The notes under the pieces: model-generated
What the model saw: only the letters and a program-made list of their open reading frames with translations
The model's database searches: none
Told to the model about the DNA's origin: nothing
Translations under genes and position numbers: made by a program
Part shown: piece after piece, positions 6,643-15,027 of the stretch
Numbering within the stretch: position 1 is the stretch's first letter
Layout of the letters: each line of letters opens with the position of its first letter
DNA from: Clostridia bacterium
Lineage (GTDB): Bacteria; Bacillota; Clostridia; Christensenellales; Aristaeellaceae
Length of the DNA stretch: 40,622 nucleotides
Reading direction: 5' to 3'
Assembly (NCBI GenBank): GCA_017404985.1
Contig: JAFRBK010000006.1
Coordinates: 1 to 40,622, forward strand

Positions 6643-7335
6643 ATGATGAGCAAAAACGGACTGCCCGAAATGCCCTATTGGGACGGGCCCCTGAGCCATC
6701 CCTTTTACAGCAAGGTGGTGAAGCGGGCGTTGGATCTGGTGCTGGCGCTGGTGCTGCTGGTTCCGGGCCTGGTGCTGATGGTTCCGCTGGGCCTGTGGGT
6801 GAAGCTGGATTCGCCCGGACCGGTCTTTTATCGGGCGGTTCGGGGCGGCTACCATAACCAGCCGTTTCGGATTTTCAAGTTCAGGAGCATGGTGGTGGAC
6901 GCGGACAAAACCGGCGGCTGCACGGCGAAAAATGACGACAGGGTCACCCGGGCCGGGCGGGTCATGCGCCGGCTGAAGCTGGATGAGCTCCCCCAGCTCT
7001 TCAATATTATCAAGGGCGATATGAGCTTCGTCGGCCCCCGGCCGGAGCTGCTGCTGTATACCACCCAGTATACGAAGGAACAGGAATGCATCATGTGGGT
7101 CCGCCCCGGCATTACCGACCGGAGCAGCATCGTCTATATTGCCCAGGATGAAATTGTCGGCGAGGAGGATCCTGTCGCGAATTTTGAGAAGCTGATCCTG
7201 CCGGAAAAGAACCGGCTGCGGGTGGAATATGCCCGGAACCAGAGCTTTCCGCTGGACGCTCAGCTTTTCTGGGAAACGATCCGGGGGGTTTTCGGCAAGG
7301 CTGAGGATATGGCGAGGGAGAAGAAGAGGACGTAA
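6643..7335 (+). CDS. Polyprenyl-phosphate sugar-1-phosphate transferase (minimal phosphoglycosyl transferase)
   Basis: The protein (229-230 residues) has only the catalytic domain of the WcaJ/PglC-type monotopic phosphoglycosyl transferases (PF02397). These start surface-glycan synthesis by moving a sugar phosphate from a nucleotide sugar to undecaprenyl phosphate. A re-entrant hydrophobic helix lies at about 30-58, followed by SPGPVFYRAVRGG, the basic FKFRSM motif, the LDELPQLFN catalytic motif and MSFVGPRPEL. The multi-pass N-terminal part of long family members is absent, as in PglC. Two adjacent ATGs (6643, 6646) can serve as start; GGGAG at 6634-6638 fits either. It follows parB by 10 nt and precedes the transketolase pair by 2 nt. 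Sugar specificity cannot be read. Confidence 0.88.
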   Translation: MMSKNGLPEMPYWDGPLSHPFYSKVVKRALDLVLALVLLVPGLVLMVPLGLWVKLDSPGPVFYRAVRGGYHNQPFRIFKFRSMVVDADKTGGCTAKNDDRVTRAGRVMRRLKLDELPQLFNIIKGDMSFVGPRPELLLYTTQYTKEQECIMWVRPGITDRSSIVYIAQDEIVGEEDPVANFEKLILPEKNRLRVEYARNQSFPLDAQLFWETIRGVFGKAEDMAREKKRT

Positions 7336-7337
7336 GC

Positions 7338-8213
7338 ATGGAAAACTATGTGGCACTGGTGCACCGCGCTTTCGGCGGGGAAACGCCGGATGTGAAGAAT
7401 CCGAAGGTGCTGGCCTGGCTGATTCGGCGGAATGGGCTGGAGATGGCCCATCTGAGCAGGGGAAGCCATATCGGCAGCGTGCTCAGCGTGGCGGAGATTA
7501 TTGCCGTGCTGTATACCCGGATCCTGCGCGTGGACCCGAAAAACCCCGCCTGGCCGGACCGGGACCGGCTGATCCTGAGCAAGGGTCATGCGGGCAGCGC
7601 GGTCTATGCGGCGCTGGCGGAAACGGGCTTTTTTCCCGTGGAGCAGCTGAAAACCCATTATGCCAACGGGTCGATTCTCAGCGGCCATGTCAGCCATAAG
7701 GGCGTGCCCGGCGTGGAGGTGTCCACCGGCAGCCTGGGCCACGGCCTGGGCATCGGCGTCGGCATGGCGCTGGGGGCCAGGATGGATCAGGCGCCCTGGC
7801 GGACCTATGTGGTTCTGGGCGACGGGGAGTGTGACGAGGGCTCCGTCTGGGAGTCGGCGCTCCAGGCGGCCCAGTACGGGCTGGACCGGCTGACGGCGAT
7901 CGTGGATTATAACCATATGCAGAGCCTGACGACGGTGGAAAAAACGCTGCGGCTGGAGCCCTTTGAAGAAAAATGGCGGGATTTCGGCTGGGATGTGCAG
8001 AGCGTGGACGGCCATGACACGGACGCGCTGGAAACCGCGATGAAAAAGGCGCAGGCGGCGGAGGGAAGCGGAAAGCCGCAGATGATCCTGGCCCATACGG
8101 TGAAGGGCAAGGGCGTTTCGTTTATGGAAAACAACATCCTGTGGCATTACCGGACGCCTCAGGGAGAGGAATATGAAGCGGCGCTGAAGGAACTGGAGGC
8201 ACATCGGCCGTGA
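7338..8213 (+). CDS. Transketolase, N-terminal (thiamine diphosphate-binding) subunit
   Basis: The 291-residue protein corresponds to the N-terminal half of transketolase. It carries SKGHAGSAVYA, the TGSLGHGLG loop, and the thiamine-diphosphate/Mg motif GDGECDEGSVWE followed about 25 residues later by DYN. The enzyme moves two-carbon ketol units between sugar phosphates. The split form, with a separate C-terminal subunit, is common in clostridia and archaea. The stop codon overlaps the GTG start of the C-terminal subunit, so the two chains are probably translationally coupled. Its place between a phosphoglycosyl transferase and licD suggests it may make a sugar precursor for a surface glycan rather than serve only the pentose phosphate pathway (inference). 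Confidence 0.92.
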   Translation: MENYVALVHRAFGGETPDVKNPKVLAWLIRRNGLEMAHLSRGSHIGSVLSVAEIIAVLYTRILRVDPKNPAWPDRDRLILSKGHAGSAVYAALAETGFFPVEQLKTHYANGSILSGHVSHKGVPGVEVSTGSLGHGLGIGVGMALGARMDQAPWRTYVVLGDGECDEGSVWESALQAAQYGLDRLTAIVDYNHMQSLTTVEKTLRLEPFEEKWRDFGWDVQSVDGHDTDALETAMKKAQAAEGSGKPQMILAHTVKGKGVSFMENNILWHYRTPQGEEYEAALKELEAHRP

Positions 8214-9133
8214 GAGATGCATTTGTCAAAATCCTGCTGGAGGAAATGGCCCGGAACAGCCGGATCGTGCTGCTGACCGGCGATCTGGGCTTCGGGGTGC
8301 TCCGCCCGGTATGGGACCGGTTCCCGGAGCAGATTCTGAATGCGGGAATCGCTGAGCAGGGAATGGTCAGCATGGCGGCCGGCCTGGCGGCGACGGGCCG
8401 CACCGTGCTGGTGTATTCCATCGGGAATTTCCCCAGCCTGCGGCCGCTGGAACAGATCCGGAACGACTGCGCCTATCACGAAGCGGACGTCAAAATCGTC
8501 TGTGTGGGCGGCGGGTTTGTGTACGGCAGCCTGGGAATGAGCCACCATGCGACGGAGGATTTGTCGATTATGCGGGCGCTGCCGGGTGTGCGCTGCTTTG
8601 CGCCCGGGGACCCGGCGGAGGCGGAGCTGGTAACCCGGGAGGCCATCCGGACGCCGGGAACCTGTTATCTTCGGCTGGGCCGGGGCAGTGAGCCGCATGT
8701 GCATCAGGCGGTTCCTGCCGGCTGGAAGGCCCCGGAAAGCCTGACCCTGAGGAAGGGGACGGATGTGGCTATTCTCAGCACCGGCGGAATTCTGACCCAG
8801 GCGGTGGACGCCGCCGAACGGCTGGCGGCGAAGGGAATCAGTGCGGAAGTGGTCAGCTTTCCCTGCCTGAAGCCCCTGGACGGGGCCAAGGTTCGTGAAC
8901 TGCTGGGCCGGTTCCGCGGGATCGTGACCCTGGAGGAAAACACGGTCGTGGGCGGTTTCGGCAGCGCGGTGTGCGAGATCGCGGCGGAAGCGGGAAGCGG
9001 ATGCCGGATCAGGCGGATCGGGCTGGAGGATGCGTTTTCAACGGTGGTGGGATCCCAGCAGTACCTGCGGAAAGTATATGGAATGGACGGAGAGGCCGTC
9101 GCTGAAAAGGCGGAGGCCCTGATGCATGAGTAA
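8210..9133 (+). CDS. Transketolase, C-terminal (pyrimidine-binding) subunit
   Basis: The 307-residue partner supplies the pyrimidine-binding domain and the C-terminal domain of transketolase. The motif NAGIAEQGMVSMAAGLA holds the conserved glutamate that activates the cofactor, and the domain near the end (GRFRGIVTLEENTVVGGFG) is the usual transketolase C-terminal fold. Translation starts at GTG 8210, which overlaps the TGA of the N-subunit, with TGGAGG about 10 nt upstream. The 3' end overlaps licD by 8 nt. Together with the preceding gene it makes one complete enzyme; no domain appears to be missing. Confidence 0.92.
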   Translation: MRDAFVKILLEEMARNSRIVLLTGDLGFGVLRPVWDRFPEQILNAGIAEQGMVSMAAGLAATGRTVLVYSIGNFPSLRPLEQIRNDCAYHEADVKIVCVGGGFVYGSLGMSHHATEDLSIMRALPGVRCFAPGDPAEAELVTREAIRTPGTCYLRLGRGSEPHVHQAVPAGWKAPESLTLRKGTDVAILSTGGILTQAVDAAERLAAKGISAEVVSFPCLKPLDGAKVRELLGRFRGIVTLEENTVVGGFGSAVCEIAAEAGSGCRIRRIGLEDAFSTVVGSQQYLRKVYGMDGEAVAEKAEALMHE

Positions 9134-9869
9134 GGAACTGACGCTGGACGAGATTCACGAGGAGCTGCTGTGCCAGCTTCGGGATATTACGGCGGTGTGC
9201 GACCGCCACGGGATCGAATATAACCTGATGTGCGGAACCCTGCTGGGCGCCGTGCGCCATAAGGGGTTTATTCCCTGGGATGACGATGTGGACCTCTTGA
9301 TGACCCGGGGCGAATTCACAAAGTTCCGGGAAGTCTATCCTCGGGAGTGTGATCAGCGCTTTGAGCTGACCTATCTGGATACCTGGACCCCCCGGGTCAT
9401 GAACCGGGATCCGGAGAAGGCGGCGGCTTTCACGGATTTCTTTATTCTGGATCCCCTTCCGCCGGAAGGCCTTCCGCGGAAGCTGCATCTGCTCCATCTG
9501 CACCTCCTGCAGGGCATGATGAAGAAAAAAGTGGATTACAGCCGCTTTGGGCTGAAAAACCGGATTCTGCTGCATGTGACCCACTGGATGGGCCTGCCCT
9601 TCAGCTACAGCTGGAAGGCGAAACGGTATGAGCAGGTCTCGACCCGGGTCAAAGAGGGAAACGACCTGCATATGTCCAACGGGGCCTTTGAGCTGATGAC
9701 GCATGTCTGGCATCCGGACCAGTTCCGGGAGAAAATCCGGGCGCCCTTTGAGGATCTGCAGTGCCTGATTCCGAAGCGGTATGACGAGGTGCTGACGGTG
9801 CTCTTCGGGCCGGATTATATGACGCCGCCGCCGGAAAATGAACGGGTGGCGAAGCACCTGGATCTTTGA
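9126..9869 (+). CDS. LicD family phosphotransferase
   Basis: The 247-residue protein has the LicD/fukutin nucleotidyltransferase-like core: CGTLLGAVRHKG followed by IPWDDDVDLLM at about 49-59, where the aspartates bind metal. LicD proteins attach phosphocholine or other phospho-polyols to teichoic acids, capsules or other surface glycans. The gene overlaps the transketolase C-subunit by 8 nt and ends 17 nt before the WalJ-like gene, so it is in the same transcript. No choline uptake or CTP:phosphocholine cytidylyltransferase gene is in the window, so the donor is unknown. With the phosphoglycosyl transferase and transketolase it forms a small glycan-modification module. Confidence 0.88.
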   Translation: MSKELTLDEIHEELLCQLRDITAVCDRHGIEYNLMCGTLLGAVRHKGFIPWDDDVDLLMTRGEFTKFREVYPRECDQRFELTYLDTWTPRVMNRDPEKAAAFTDFFILDPLPPEGLPRKLHLLHLHLLQGMMKKKVDYSRFGLKNRILLHVTHWMGLPFSYSWKAKRYEQVSTRVKEGNDLHMSNGAFELMTHVWHPDQFREKIRAPFEDLQCLIPKRYDEVLTVLFGPDYMTPPPENERVAKHLDL

Positions 9870-9886
9870 AAGGAATCCGGAAAAGC

Positions 9887-10693
9887 ATGGAATTGTTTTT
9901 TTGCCCCCTGTTTTCCGGCTCCAGCGGGAACGCGCTGTTTGTTCAGTATGGAAACACGCGGCTGCTGATCGATGCCGGCAAGCCGGGGCGCCAGATTGAG
10001 GATGCGCTCCGGCTGATTGGCGTTTCGGCGGAGTCGCTCAGCGCCGTTCTGATTACCCATGAGCACAGCGACCATATCCACGGTGCCGGGATTCTGGCCC
10101 GGAAGTATCGCCTGCCGGTGTATGCCACCGCGGAAACCTGGAAGGCGATGGAGGGCAAGCTGGGAAAAATCCCGCCGGGCGTGAGGCATGAGTTCTTCGT
10201 GGGGCAGGAGTTCTGCCTCGGGGAGCTGGGGGTTTCGCCCTTCTCCATTCCCCATGATGCCGCGGACCCGGTGGGCTACCGGCTGTGGGGCGGCCCGGTC
10301 AGCATCGCCACGGCGACGGACCTGGGCCATTTTTCCCGGGATGTGTTCGACCGGATCCGGGGCAGCGACCTGGTGCTGCTGGAAAGCAATCATGATCCGG
10401 ACCTGCTGCGGGCCAATCCGCATTACAGCCAGGCGCTGAAGAGCCGGATCCTCGGCAGTAAAGGGCATCTGAGTAACGAAGCCTGCAGCGAGGCCCTGCT
10501 GCATCTGATTGCCGCCGGAACCCGGAATGTGATCCTGGGCCATCTGAGCGGGGAAAACAATAATCCGGCCCTGGCGCGCCGGGTGTCCGTCAGCGCCCTG
10601 GAGCGGGAGGGAATCCGCCCGGATGCCGATGTGCGCCTGAAGGTCGCGCTGCGGGATGAAGTCGGGGAAGTCTTTACATTGAGCCATTTGTGA
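9887..10693 (+). CDS. WalJ/YycJ-like metallo-beta-lactamase-fold hydrolase
   Basis: The 268-residue protein has the HxHxDH metal motif at residues 58-63 (THEHSDHIHG), preceded by FSGSSGN at 9-15, which is diagnostic of the YycJ/WalJ group. A later His and the GHLSGENN motif near residue 220 complete the site. In Bacillus and Streptococcus the homologue lies in the WalKR operon and affects cell-wall or DNA-repair functions. Here no WalKR genes are nearby. I chose ATG 9887 rather than a TTG at 9866 because MELFFCPLFSGSSGN is the normal family start. It overlaps the ABC-F reading frame region only slightly. Confidence 0.85.
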   Translation: MELFFCPLFSGSSGNALFVQYGNTRLLIDAGKPGRQIEDALRLIGVSAESLSAVLITHEHSDHIHGAGILARKYRLPVYATAETWKAMEGKLGKIPPGVRHEFFVGQEFCLGELGVSPFSIPHDAADPVGYRLWGGPVSIATATDLGHFSRDVFDRIRGSDLVLLESNHDPDLLRANPHYSQALKSRILGSKGHLSNEACSEALLHLIAAGTRNVILGHLSGENNNPALARRVSVSALEREGIRPDADVRLKVALRDEVGEVFTLSHL

Positions 10694-10701
10694 GGGAAAC
10701 C

Positions 10702-12609
10702 ATGATTATTCTGTCTGTGCAGGAAGTGAAGAAGAGCTTCGGCACCCATGAGGTGCTGAAGAAGGTTTCGTTTACCCTGCAGGACGGGGAGCGGATGGGC
10801 CTGGTCGGGGTTAACGGCTGTGGAAAGAGCACGCTGCTGAAGATTATCGCCGGCGAGGAAACCGCGGATGAAGGCCAGGTCAGCCTGCAGAAAGGCCTGC
10901 GGCTGGGCTATCTGGCCCAGCAAAGCGAGCTGTCCGGAGAGGAAACGGTGCAGGAGGCGCTGGAAAGCGTGTTCGCGCCGCTGGTCCGGATGGACGAGGA
11001 GCTGCGCGCGCTGGAGGCGGAAATAGCCTCCTGCGGGGAGGATCCGGAGGCGCTGCGGCGGCTGGGGAGCCGCTATGATGCCCTGACCCGCGCCTTTGAG
11101 CAGGGAAACGGCTACGGCTGGCGCAGTTCGGTGCAGGGCGTTCTGGCAGGGCTGAAGCTGCGCCCTTTCCGGGATATGCCGACGAAGCGCCTTTCCGGCG
11201 GGGAAAGGACTCGGCTGTGCCTGGGGCGGCTTTTGCTCACGGAGCCGGATCTGCTCCTGCTGGATGAGCCGACCAACCATCTGGACCTGAAGAGCATCGC
11301 CTGGCTGGAGGATTATCTGGGCGCCTATCGCGGCGCGGTGCTGGTCATCAGCCATGACCGGTATTTCCTGGACCATGTCTGCGGCCGGATGGCGGAGATG
11401 CTGATGGGCGTTGTGGAAACCTATACGGGCAACTACACGGAATATCTGGAAAAGCGCACAGCCGTTTTCGAAACCCGCATGAAAGCCTGGGAGCTTCAGC
11501 AGAAGGAGATTGCCCGGGAGGAAGCGATTATCGCCACCTACCGCCGCTTCAACCGGGAAAAGAGCATCAAGGCGGCGGAAAGCCGGGAAAAGCGCCTGGA
11601 GAAAATTGAACGCCTGGAAAGGCCGCAGGAGGAAGGAACCGTCCGGTTCCGTTTTGAAACCCGGCGGCGCACCGGCGAGGACGTGCTGGTCCTGCAGGAC
11701 CTGAAAAAAAGCTTCGGCGGCCGGGTTCTCTTCGACCATTTGCAGCAGAAGGTCAAGGCCGGCGACCGGATTGCCCTGATCGGGGATAACGGCACGGGCA
11801 AATCCACCCTGCTGAAATGCCTCACCGGGGAGGAAAGGCCGGACAGCGGTTCCATCCGGTGGGGAACCGGCGTGGATCTGGGGTATTATGACCAGCACCA
11901 GGCCGGCCTGCATGAGGAGAAAACCGTGCTGGACGAGGTCTGGGACCGGTTTCCGCGCCTGGAGCAGTATGAGGTCCGCGGGGCCCTGGGCCTGTTTCTG
12001 TTTACCGGGGATGATGTTTTCGCGCCGATTCATACGCTGAGCGGCGGGGAAAAGGGCCGGGTCTGCCTGACGGAGCTGATGTTGCGGAAGGATAATGTCC
12101 TGCTGCTGGATGAGCCGACCAACCATCTGGATATGGACAGCCGGGAAGTGCTGGAGGCGGCGCTGGCGGATTTTGAGGGAACCATCATCGCTGTCAGCCA
12201 TGACCGGTATTTTATTAATCGGTTTGCCGACAAGGTCTGGGTGCTGGAAGGGGAAACCCTGAAGGAATACCTGGGCAATTACGACAGCTATTATGCCAGG
12301 GTCAGCCGGGACCAGGAGCCGGACGGGGACACAGCCGGCATGACCCGGACCGCGGTCGATAAGGAAAAGAAGCGGAGCCGGGACGAGCAGCGCCGTCTCC
12401 GGGAAGCGAAGGAGCAGCTGAAAGCCGCGGAGAAGCGCGTGGCGGAAGCGGAGGAGGAACTGGCCGGGCTGGAGGCGCGGCTGGCGGACCCGGAAACCTA
12501 CCGGGATCCGGAGCAGGGAGCGGCGCTGACAAAGCAGTATAACGCCCTGAAGGAGACCGTGGACCGCCTCTATGCGGAATGGGAAGCCTTGGAGGAAGCG
12601 GCACAGTAG
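10702..12609 (+). CDS. ABC-F ATPase, YdiF/Uup-like
   Basis: A 635-residue protein with two ABC domains and no membrane segments. ABC-F proteins bind the ribosomal E site and help translation or confer antibiotic tolerance. NBD1 has GVNGCGKST at about 36-44, LSGGER and LLLDEPTNHLD. NBD2 has GDNGTGKST, LSGGEK and LLLDEPTNHLD. Both end in SHDRYF, so both ATP sites look intact. A charged linker lies between them (about 250-310) and the last 90 residues form a coiled coil, as in Uup/YdiF. I start at ATG 10702 (MIILSVQEVKKSFG); an upstream GTG at 10690 is possible. It ends the run that begins with parA and is followed by a terminator. Confidence 0.92.
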   Translation: MIILSVQEVKKSFGTHEVLKKVSFTLQDGERMGLVGVNGCGKSTLLKIIAGEETADEGQVSLQKGLRLGYLAQQSELSGEETVQEALESVFAPLVRMDEELRALEAEIASCGEDPEALRRLGSRYDALTRAFEQGNGYGWRSSVQGVLAGLKLRPFRDMPTKRLSGGERTRLCLGRLLLTEPDLLLLDEPTNHLDLKSIAWLEDYLGAYRGAVLVISHDRYFLDHVCGRMAEMLMGVVETYTGNYTEYLEKRTAVFETRMKAWELQQKEIAREEAIIATYRRFNREKSIKAAESREKRLEKIERLERPQEEGTVRFRFETRRRTGEDVLVLQDLKKSFGGRVLFDHLQQKVKAGDRIALIGDNGTGKSTLLKCLTGEERPDSGSIRWGTGVDLGYYDQHQAGLHEEKTVLDEVWDRFPRLEQYEVRGALGLFLFTGDDVFAPIHTLSGGEKGRVCLTELMLRKDNVLLLDEPTNHLDMDSREVLEAALADFEGTIIAVSHDRYFINRFADKVWVLEGETLKEYLGNYDSYYARVSRDQEPDGDTAGMTRTAVDKEKKRSRDEQRRLREAKEQLKAAEKRVAEAEEELAGLEARLADPETYRDPEQGAALTKQYNALKETVDRLYAEWEALEEAAQ

Positions 12610-12642
12610 GGGCTGTGGAAAAGACGAACACAAGATATGGGT

Positions 12643-12675
12643 ATGGGCACGCCGGAAGGCGTGTCCATAATTTTT
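12643..12675 (+). terminator. Terminator of the parA-to-ABC-F run
   Basis: ATGGGCACGCC (12643-12653) pairs with GGCGTGTCCAT (12658-12668) around a GGAA tetraloop, followed by AATTTTT. It lies 34 nt after the ABC-F stop codon. Confidence 0.85.
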
Positions 12676-12886
12676 GGCGCAAAGGCAGGAAATATATAGG
12701 TTTTGCAGGCAACCAAACCAGAAATGTCGAAAAAGGTCGGAAGAAAGACCGAATTTTTGGCCAAGTTAGGGCACACCTGATAGCGTGTTAATATACAGAG
12801 CCCCAAAACACTGAAATCACAGGGGCTTCCGGGTAGGGGAAGATGAAAAATCTCAAAAAAAATTTCAAAAGCAGGCCCAAAACCTC
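12676..12886. other. Non-coding spacer upstream of the S10 promoter
   Basis: No credible gene. Two weaker inverted repeats are visible: GGTC/GACC near 12735-12750 followed by ATTTTT, and AGCCCC (12799-12804) with GGGGCT (12832-12837). Either may act as a back-up terminator. Nothing else is recognised. Confidence 0.4.
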
Positions 12887-12915
12887 TTGAAATGAAATCG
12901 GGGTTCATGTATAAT
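12887..12915 (+). promoter_or_regulatory. Strong promoter for the S10-spc ribosomal operon
   Basis: TTGAAA at 12887-12892 and a perfect TATAAT at 12910-12915 have a 17-bp spacer. The predicted start near 12922 leaves an untranslated leader of about 165 nt before rpsJ. Confidence 0.85.
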
Positions 12916-12921
12916 TCTGCT

Positions 12922-13073
12922 GTTGTCTGTTTAGGGATGAAGTGGTAAGTTGCCGTCCGGCCAGACGGGTAATTATCGCGGACCAGCCCGCTGATCGGGC
13001 GACGGACTCGAAGGCGCCAGGGGATCTGCACCTGCAGTGGGTTCCTGGGAAGCGCACAAGAGAACGAAAAAAT
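12922..13073 (+). promoter_or_regulatory. Long 5' leader of the ribosomal operon, possibly structured
   Basis: The leader contains short GC-rich stems: CCGTC/GACGG around 12954-12969 and CCCG/CGGG around 12988-13000. It has no reading frame with a ribosome binding site. Leaders of ribosomal-protein operons often bind one of the encoded proteins, but I do not recognise a specific leader family, so autoregulation here is inference. Confidence 0.35.
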
Positions 13074-13088
13074 AGGAGGTTAACAGGA

Positions 13089-13397
13089 ATGGCCAACCAG
13101 AAAATCCGTATCAAGCTGAAGAGCTACGAGCACAAACTGATCGACCAGAGCGCGGAGCGGATCGTGGAAACCGCAAAGCGTACCGGCGCTCGTGTCTCCG
13201 GCCCCATCCCGCTCCCCACGGAAAGGGAGATCGTCACCATCCTTCGCGCTGTGCATAAGTATAAGGACAGCCGCGAACAGTTCGAGCGCCGCACCCATAA
13301 GCGGCTGATCGACATCCTGAACCCCAATCCCAAGACGGTGGACGCCATGATGAAGCTTGATCTTCCTGCTGGTGTCGAAATCGAAATGAAACTGTGA
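13089..13397 (+). CDS. rpsJ: Ribosomal protein uS10
   Basis: The 102-residue protein begins [18 protein letters not shown] and contains the GPIPLPTE and [10 protein letters not shown] motifs typical of S10, a 30S head protein that, as NusE, also joins antitermination complexes. AGGAGG at 13074-13079 sets the start at ATG 13089. A longer upstream frame exists but lacks similarity. It is the first gene of the operon. The str-operon genes (rpsL, rpsG, fusA, tuf), often found before it, are not here; an ABC-F gene and an intergenic gap take their place. Confidence 0.97.
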   Translation: MANQKIRIKLKSYEHKLIDQSAERIVETAKRTGARVSGPIPLPTEREIVTILRAVHKYKDSREQFERRTHKRLIDILNPNPKTVDAMMKLDLPAGVEIEMKL

Positions 13398-13416
13398 GGC
13401 AGGAGGAACGATAGAC

Positions 13417-14058
13417 ATGAAGAAAGCGATCGTGGGCAAAAAGATCGGCATGACGCAGGTCTTCACCGAAGACGGGCGCCTCGTACCGGTTACCGTGATT
13501 GAAGCGGGCCCCTGCACTGTGGTGCAGACCAAGACGAAGGAAAGCGACGGCTACGAAGCCGTGCAGGTCGGTTTCGGCGACATGACCGAAAACCGTGCCA
13601 AGAAGCTGCTGAACAAGCCTGAGCTCGGCCATTTCAAGAAGGCGGGCGTGGAAGCCAAGCGGACCCTGCGCGAGTTCCGGTTCGATGACTGCAGCGGTTA
13701 CAAAGTGGGCGACGTGCTCAAGTGTGACCAGTTCGCCCAGGGCGACAAGATCGACATTACCGGCACCAGCAAGGGCCATGGTTACACCGGTCCCATTCAG
13801 CGTTGGAACCAGCACACCGGCCCCATGGCTCACGGCTCCAAGTATCACCGCGGCGTCGGTTCCATGAGCGCGAACTCTGACCCGAGCCGGGTGTTCAAGA
13901 ACAAGCACATGGCCGGTCACTACGGTGTGGACCGGGTGACGGTGCAGAACCTGGAAGTTGTCCAGGTGGACGCGGAACGCAACCTGCTGCTGGTCAAGGG
14001 CGCTGTGCCCGGCCCCAACGAAGGCCTGCTGATCATCCGTGACACCTGCAAGGCCTGA
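13417..14058 (+). CDS. rplC: Ribosomal protein uL3
   Basis: The 213-residue protein starts [16 protein letters not shown], the standard bacterial L3 N-terminus, and contains the extended loop [22 protein letters not shown], cited here only by its ends, that reaches the peptidyl-transferase centre. L3 is one of the first proteins to bind 23S rRNA during 50S assembly. AGGAGG at 13401-13406 lies 10 nt before the ATG. The gap to rpsJ is 19 nt. Length and motifs are normal for the family. Confidence 0.97.
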   Translation: MKKAIVGKKIGMTQVFTEDGRLVPVTVIEAGPCTVVQTKTKESDGYEAVQVGFGDMTENRAKKLLNKPELGHFKKAGVEAKRTLREFRFDDCSGYKVGDVLKCDQFAQGDKIDITGTSKGHGYTGPIQRWNQHTGPMAHGSKYHRGVGSMSANSDPSRVFKNKHMAGHYGVDRVTVQNLEVVQVDAERNLLLVKGAVPGPNEGLLIIRDTCKA

Positions 14059-14077
14059 GCAAGGAGGAAAATGAAAG

Positions 14078-14701
14078 ATGCCTAAGACTGCTCTGTATAA
14101 TATGGAAGGAAAGGCTATCGGAGAGGTGGAGCTGAGCGAGGAAATCTTCGCGGCCCCCATCAACGAAGCAGCGATGCACCTGGTAGTCCGTTCCTATCTG
14201 GCAGCTCAGCGCCAGGGCACCCAGAGCGCCCTGACCCGCGGTGAGGTTCGCGGGGGCGGCCGGAAGATCTATCGCCAGAAGGGCACCGGTAATGCCCGGC
14301 ACCATGGCAACCGCGCTCCCCAGTTCAAACACGGCGGCGTGGTCTTCGCTCCCAAGCCCCGGGATTACGCCCTGGCTGTGAACAAGAAGGTTCGTCGCCT
14401 GGCCTTCAGAAGCGCCATGACCGCGAAGCTGAACGCCGGCGAGATCATCGTTGTCGATGCGCTGAACCTGAAGGAAGCCAAGACGAAGATGATGGCGGAA
14501 ACGCTGAAGAAGCTGAACGCTGAAAAGAAGGCCCTCGTGGTTCTGCCCGAACGGGAAGAAAACGTGATCCGCGCCACGGCCAACCTGGCCGAAGCGAAGG
14601 TCAGCTACGTGAACACCCTGAACGTTTATGACATCCTGAACGCCGGCAAGCTGGTGCTGACCAAGGCGGCCAAGGAATCCGTCGAGGAGGTGTACGCATA
14701 A
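14078..14701 (+). CDS. rplD: Ribosomal protein uL4
   Basis: The 207-residue protein carries the L4 signature [17 protein letters not shown] in its extended exit-tunnel loop and a normal C-terminal domain. L4 binds 23S rRNA early in 50S assembly, and in some bacteria represses its own operon. AAGGAGG at 14061-14067 is well spaced for ATG 14078; a nearer ATG at 14071 would give only MKDA before a stop and is ignored. The stop codon overlaps the start of rplW by one base, which suggests coupling. Confidence 0.97.
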   Translation: MPKTALYNMEGKAIGEVELSEEIFAAPINEAAMHLVVRSYLAAQRQGTQSALTRGEVRGGGRKIYRQKGTGNARHHGNRAPQFKHGGVVFAPKPRDYALAVNKKVRRLAFRSAMTAKLNAGEIIVVDALNLKEAKTKMMAETLKKLNAEKKALVVLPEREENVIRATANLAEAKVSYVNTLNVYDILNAGKLVLTKAAKESVEEVYA

Positions 14702-15006
14702 TGAAAGATCCTCATGATATCATTAAACGCCCCATTCTGACGGAAAAGGCGTACGAGGGCATTGAAGAGAAGCGCTATGTCTTCGAAGTGGATATCCGGG
14801 CCAATAAGGCTGAGATCAAGGAAGCTGTTGAAGCGGTCTTCAAGGATGACGGCGTGAAGGTTGCCAAGGTGAACACCCTCCGGACCATCGGTAAGATGAA
14901 GCGCCAGGGACGCACCCAGGGCATGACCCCCGAAACCAAGAAGGCCTATGTGATCCTGAAGAAGGACTCCAAGCCCATCAAGTTCTTCGAAGGCATGGCT
15001 CAGTAA
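14701..15006 (+). CDS. rplW: Ribosomal protein uL23
   Basis: The 101-residue protein opens with [16 protein letters not shown]-type sequence and has the [15 protein letters not shown] loop typical of L23. L23 sits at the exit of the ribosomal tunnel and docks trigger factor, signal recognition particle and SecYEG. ATG 14701 overlaps the TAA of rplD (TAATG), so it relies on the GAGGAGG sequence inside the end of rplD for initiation. Size is normal. Confidence 0.96.
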   Translation: MKDPHDIIKRPILTEKAYEGIEEKRYVFEVDIRANKAEIKEAVEAVFKDDGVKVAKVNTLRTIGKMKRQGRTQGMTPETKKAYVILKKDSKPIKFFEGMAQ

Positions 15007-15027
15007 CAGCAGGGAGGAGACGAAAAA

